Shown in pieces: positions 12,298 to 13,414 of a stretch of 13,414 nucleotides of DNA (positions within the stretch are counted from its first letter, which is position 1; each line of letters opens with the position of its first letter). The translations under genes and the position numbers were made by a program. The notes beneath the pieces are model-generated. The model made no database searches, was not told the DNA's origin, and worked only from the letters and a program-made list of their open reading frames with translations. The DNA is from RGIG3009 sp964389495 (GTDB lineage Bacteria > Bacillota > Clostridia > Oscillospirales > Acutalibacteraceae): positions 1-13,414 of the forward strand of contig CAYMDU010000043.1 in the NCBI GenBank assembly GCA_964389495.1, in the 5' to 3' direction.

Positions 12298-13317
12298 ATG
12301 AGCACAGAGTATCGTTTGGTGATACCGCAGGGGTATCGTTCCGCCATGAATATTTTGGAAACGGAAAAGGCAATCAAACTGTTAAAAGACGGTTTCGAAG
12401 ATACATTGGCCGAACGCTTGTCGCTAACCCGCGTTTCGGCGCCGCTGTTTGTGGAACCGCAATCCGGCCTGAACGACAACCTCAACGGTGTGGAGCGTCC
12501 GGTCAGCTTCGACTTGCGGCACGATAACGGGCGTGTAGCCGAAGTGGTTCATTCGCTGGCCAAGTGGAAGCGGCATGCTCTCAAACGGTATTGCGTGCCG
12601 GTGGGGCAGGGTCTGTACACCGACATGAACGCCATTCGCCGCGACGAAATCACCGACAACCTTCATTCGTTGTATGTCGATCAGTGGGATTGGGAAATGG
12701 TGATTCGGCGTGAAGAACGCACCGAACAAAAACTGCGCGAGGTGGTCACCTCCATTTTCGAAGCGTTCCGCCACATGGAGCAGGTGGTATGCGACACCTA
12801 TCCGCAGTTGTCCCGCAAATTGCCGAAAGAAATCACCTTCATCACCACACAGGAATTGGAAGATACCTATCCGCAGTTGTCGCCGTCCGAACGCGAAACC
12901 GAAGCGGCCAAGCAATACGGTGCGGTTTTCCTAATGCAAATCGGCGGCGCCCTTCGTTCCGGCAAGCCCCACGACGGTCGCGCACCGGACTACGACGATT
13001 GGTCGCTAAACGGCGATATCCTGTTCTACTACCCCTTGTTGGAGCGTGCTTTCGAAGTGTCTTCCATGGGGATTCGTGTAGACGAAGACGCCTTGCGCCG
13101 CCAGTTGGCGATTGCCGGTTGTTCCGAGCGTGCCGAATTGCCGTTCCAAAAGGCCTTGCTAAACGGCGAATTGCCCTATACGGTCGGTGGCGGCATTGGA
13201 CAATCACGCCTGTGCATGTACTTTTTGAACAAAGCGCACATCGGTGAGGTGCAGGCCTCTTTGTGGCCGGACGAGATGGTGGAGCGCTGTGCAAAGGCGG
13301 GTATTCGGCTTCTTTAA
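12298..13317 (+). CDS. asnA: Aspartate--ammonia ligase (asparagine synthetase A)
   Basis: A 339-residue protein, close to the usual AsnA length. It makes asparagine from aspartate, ammonia and ATP (giving AMP and pyrophosphate) in the cytoplasm. The fold resembles class II aminoacyl-tRNA synthetases. Family blocks are present in order: the APLF/SGLNDNLNG region (48-64), VVHSLAKWKR (83-92), LHSLYVDQWDWE (122-133), APDYDDWSLNGDILF (229-243), SSMGIRVD (255-262), GGGIGQSR (297-304) and AHIGEVQASLWPDEM (313-327). The short DDWSLNGD segment matches Firmicutes forms and lacks the insert of the E. coli enzyme. The start is ATG 12298, 9 bases after GGAGGT; an upstream in-phase ATG at 12229 is excluded because it overlaps the promoter. 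Residues 166-172 and 189-195 repeat DTYPQLS. No clear terminator follows the stop. Confidence 0.97.
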   Translation: MSTEYRLVIPQGYRSAMNILETEKAIKLLKDGFEDTLAERLSLTRVSAPLFVEPQSGLNDNLNGVERPVSFDLRHDNGRVAEVVHSLAKWKRHALKRYCVPVGQGLYTDMNAIRRDEITDNLHSLYVDQWDWEMVIRREERTEQKLREVVTSIFEAFRHMEQVVCDTYPQLSRKLPKEITFITTQELEDTYPQLSPSERETEAAKQYGAVFLMQIGGALRSGKPHDGRAPDYDDWSLNGDILFYYPLLERAFEVSSMGIRVDEDALRRQLAIAGCSERAELPFQKALLNGELPYTVGGGIGQSRLCMYFLNKAHIGEVQASLWPDEMVERCAKAGIRLL

Positions 13318-13346
13318 AAAAAGTTGGACAAATTTTAAATTTATAC

Positions 13347-13375
13347 TTGATTTTTTGCGCAGTATTCATTATAAT
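13347..13375 (+). promoter_or_regulatory. Promoter of the tRNA gene at the right edge
   Basis: TTGATT (13347-13352), a 17-base spacer and a perfect TATAAT (13370-13375). Transcription would start near 13382, about 18 bases before the tRNA-like sequence, which suits a stable RNA promoter. Confidence 0.82.
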
Positions 13376-13399
13376 AGTTTAGCACTGTGTGTGCGACTC

Positions 13400-13414
13400 G
13401 GAGAGTTGGCTGAG
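13400..13414 (+). tRNA. 5' end of a probable tRNA-Ser gene (cut by window edge)
   Basis: The last 15 bases, GGAGAGTTGGCTGAG, match tRNA positions 1-15 of bacterial tRNA-Ser: acceptor strand GGAGAGT, T8, G9, D-stem GCTG region, A14 and G15. A strong promoter lies just upstream and no ribosome site or start codon follows. The anticodon is outside the window, so the isoacceptor is unknown. Confidence 0.7.

Overview
The window looks like a chromosomal stretch from a low-to-mid G+C Gram-positive anaerobe, probably a Clostridia-class (Oscillospirales-like) gut bacterium. The basis is roughly balanced base composition by eye, AGGAGG-type ribosome binding sites, frequent GTG starts with ATGA/GTGA overlaps, sigma-A promoters, short lipoproteins with LxAC-type lipoboxes, a YheO/DauR-type PAS-HTH regulator and a Firmicutes-like AsnA. 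No transposase, phage gene, CRISPR array or rRNA is visible. The taxonomic placement is inference.

Layout. Positions 2-322 (+) hold the 3' end of an ABC exporter. It converges on a long minus-strand block across a symmetrical terminator (335-373). The minus block, read from right to left, is: lipoprotein gene (8819-8358) with its own promoter and terminator; PAS-HTH regulator (8243-7647); two exporter-type ABC half-transporters (7644-5878 and 5881-4139); two tandem paralogous trigger-factor-like proteins without the ribosome-binding domain (4139-3192 and 3195-2257); a thioredoxin (2260-1946); a second lipoprotein (1927-1349); and a thioredoxin-reductase-like flavoprotein (1285-407). From the regulator to the thioredoxin every junction overlaps or is nearly zero length, so this is one tightly coupled operon. 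The last two genes follow at short distance.

Right of a roughly 355-base divergent intergenic region come plus-strand genes. A two-gene unit (metal-dependent cyclase/kynurenine-formamidase-like protein, then a 794-residue cytoplasmic six-hairpin glycosidase-like protein) is driven by a good promoter at 9093-9121. Next is asnA (asparagine synthetase A) with its own promoter at 12229-12257. A third promoter (13347-13375) leads into what looks like the first 15 bases of a tRNA-Ser gene at the right edge.

The most interesting part is the minus operon. It combines a sensor-type regulator, a probable heterodimeric ABC exporter, two degenerate FKBP/trigger-factor chaperones and a thioredoxin pair. 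One chaperone carries a CSPC motif beside the thioredoxin gene, and the reductase lacks the usual NADPH-binding signatures. I do not recognise this as a named system. An export or stress pathway with redox-linked cytoplasmic chaperones is a reasonable hypothesis, but no substrate gene is visible. Several starts were moved inward from the longest reading frame because ribosome binding sites or promoters lie inside the longer frame.
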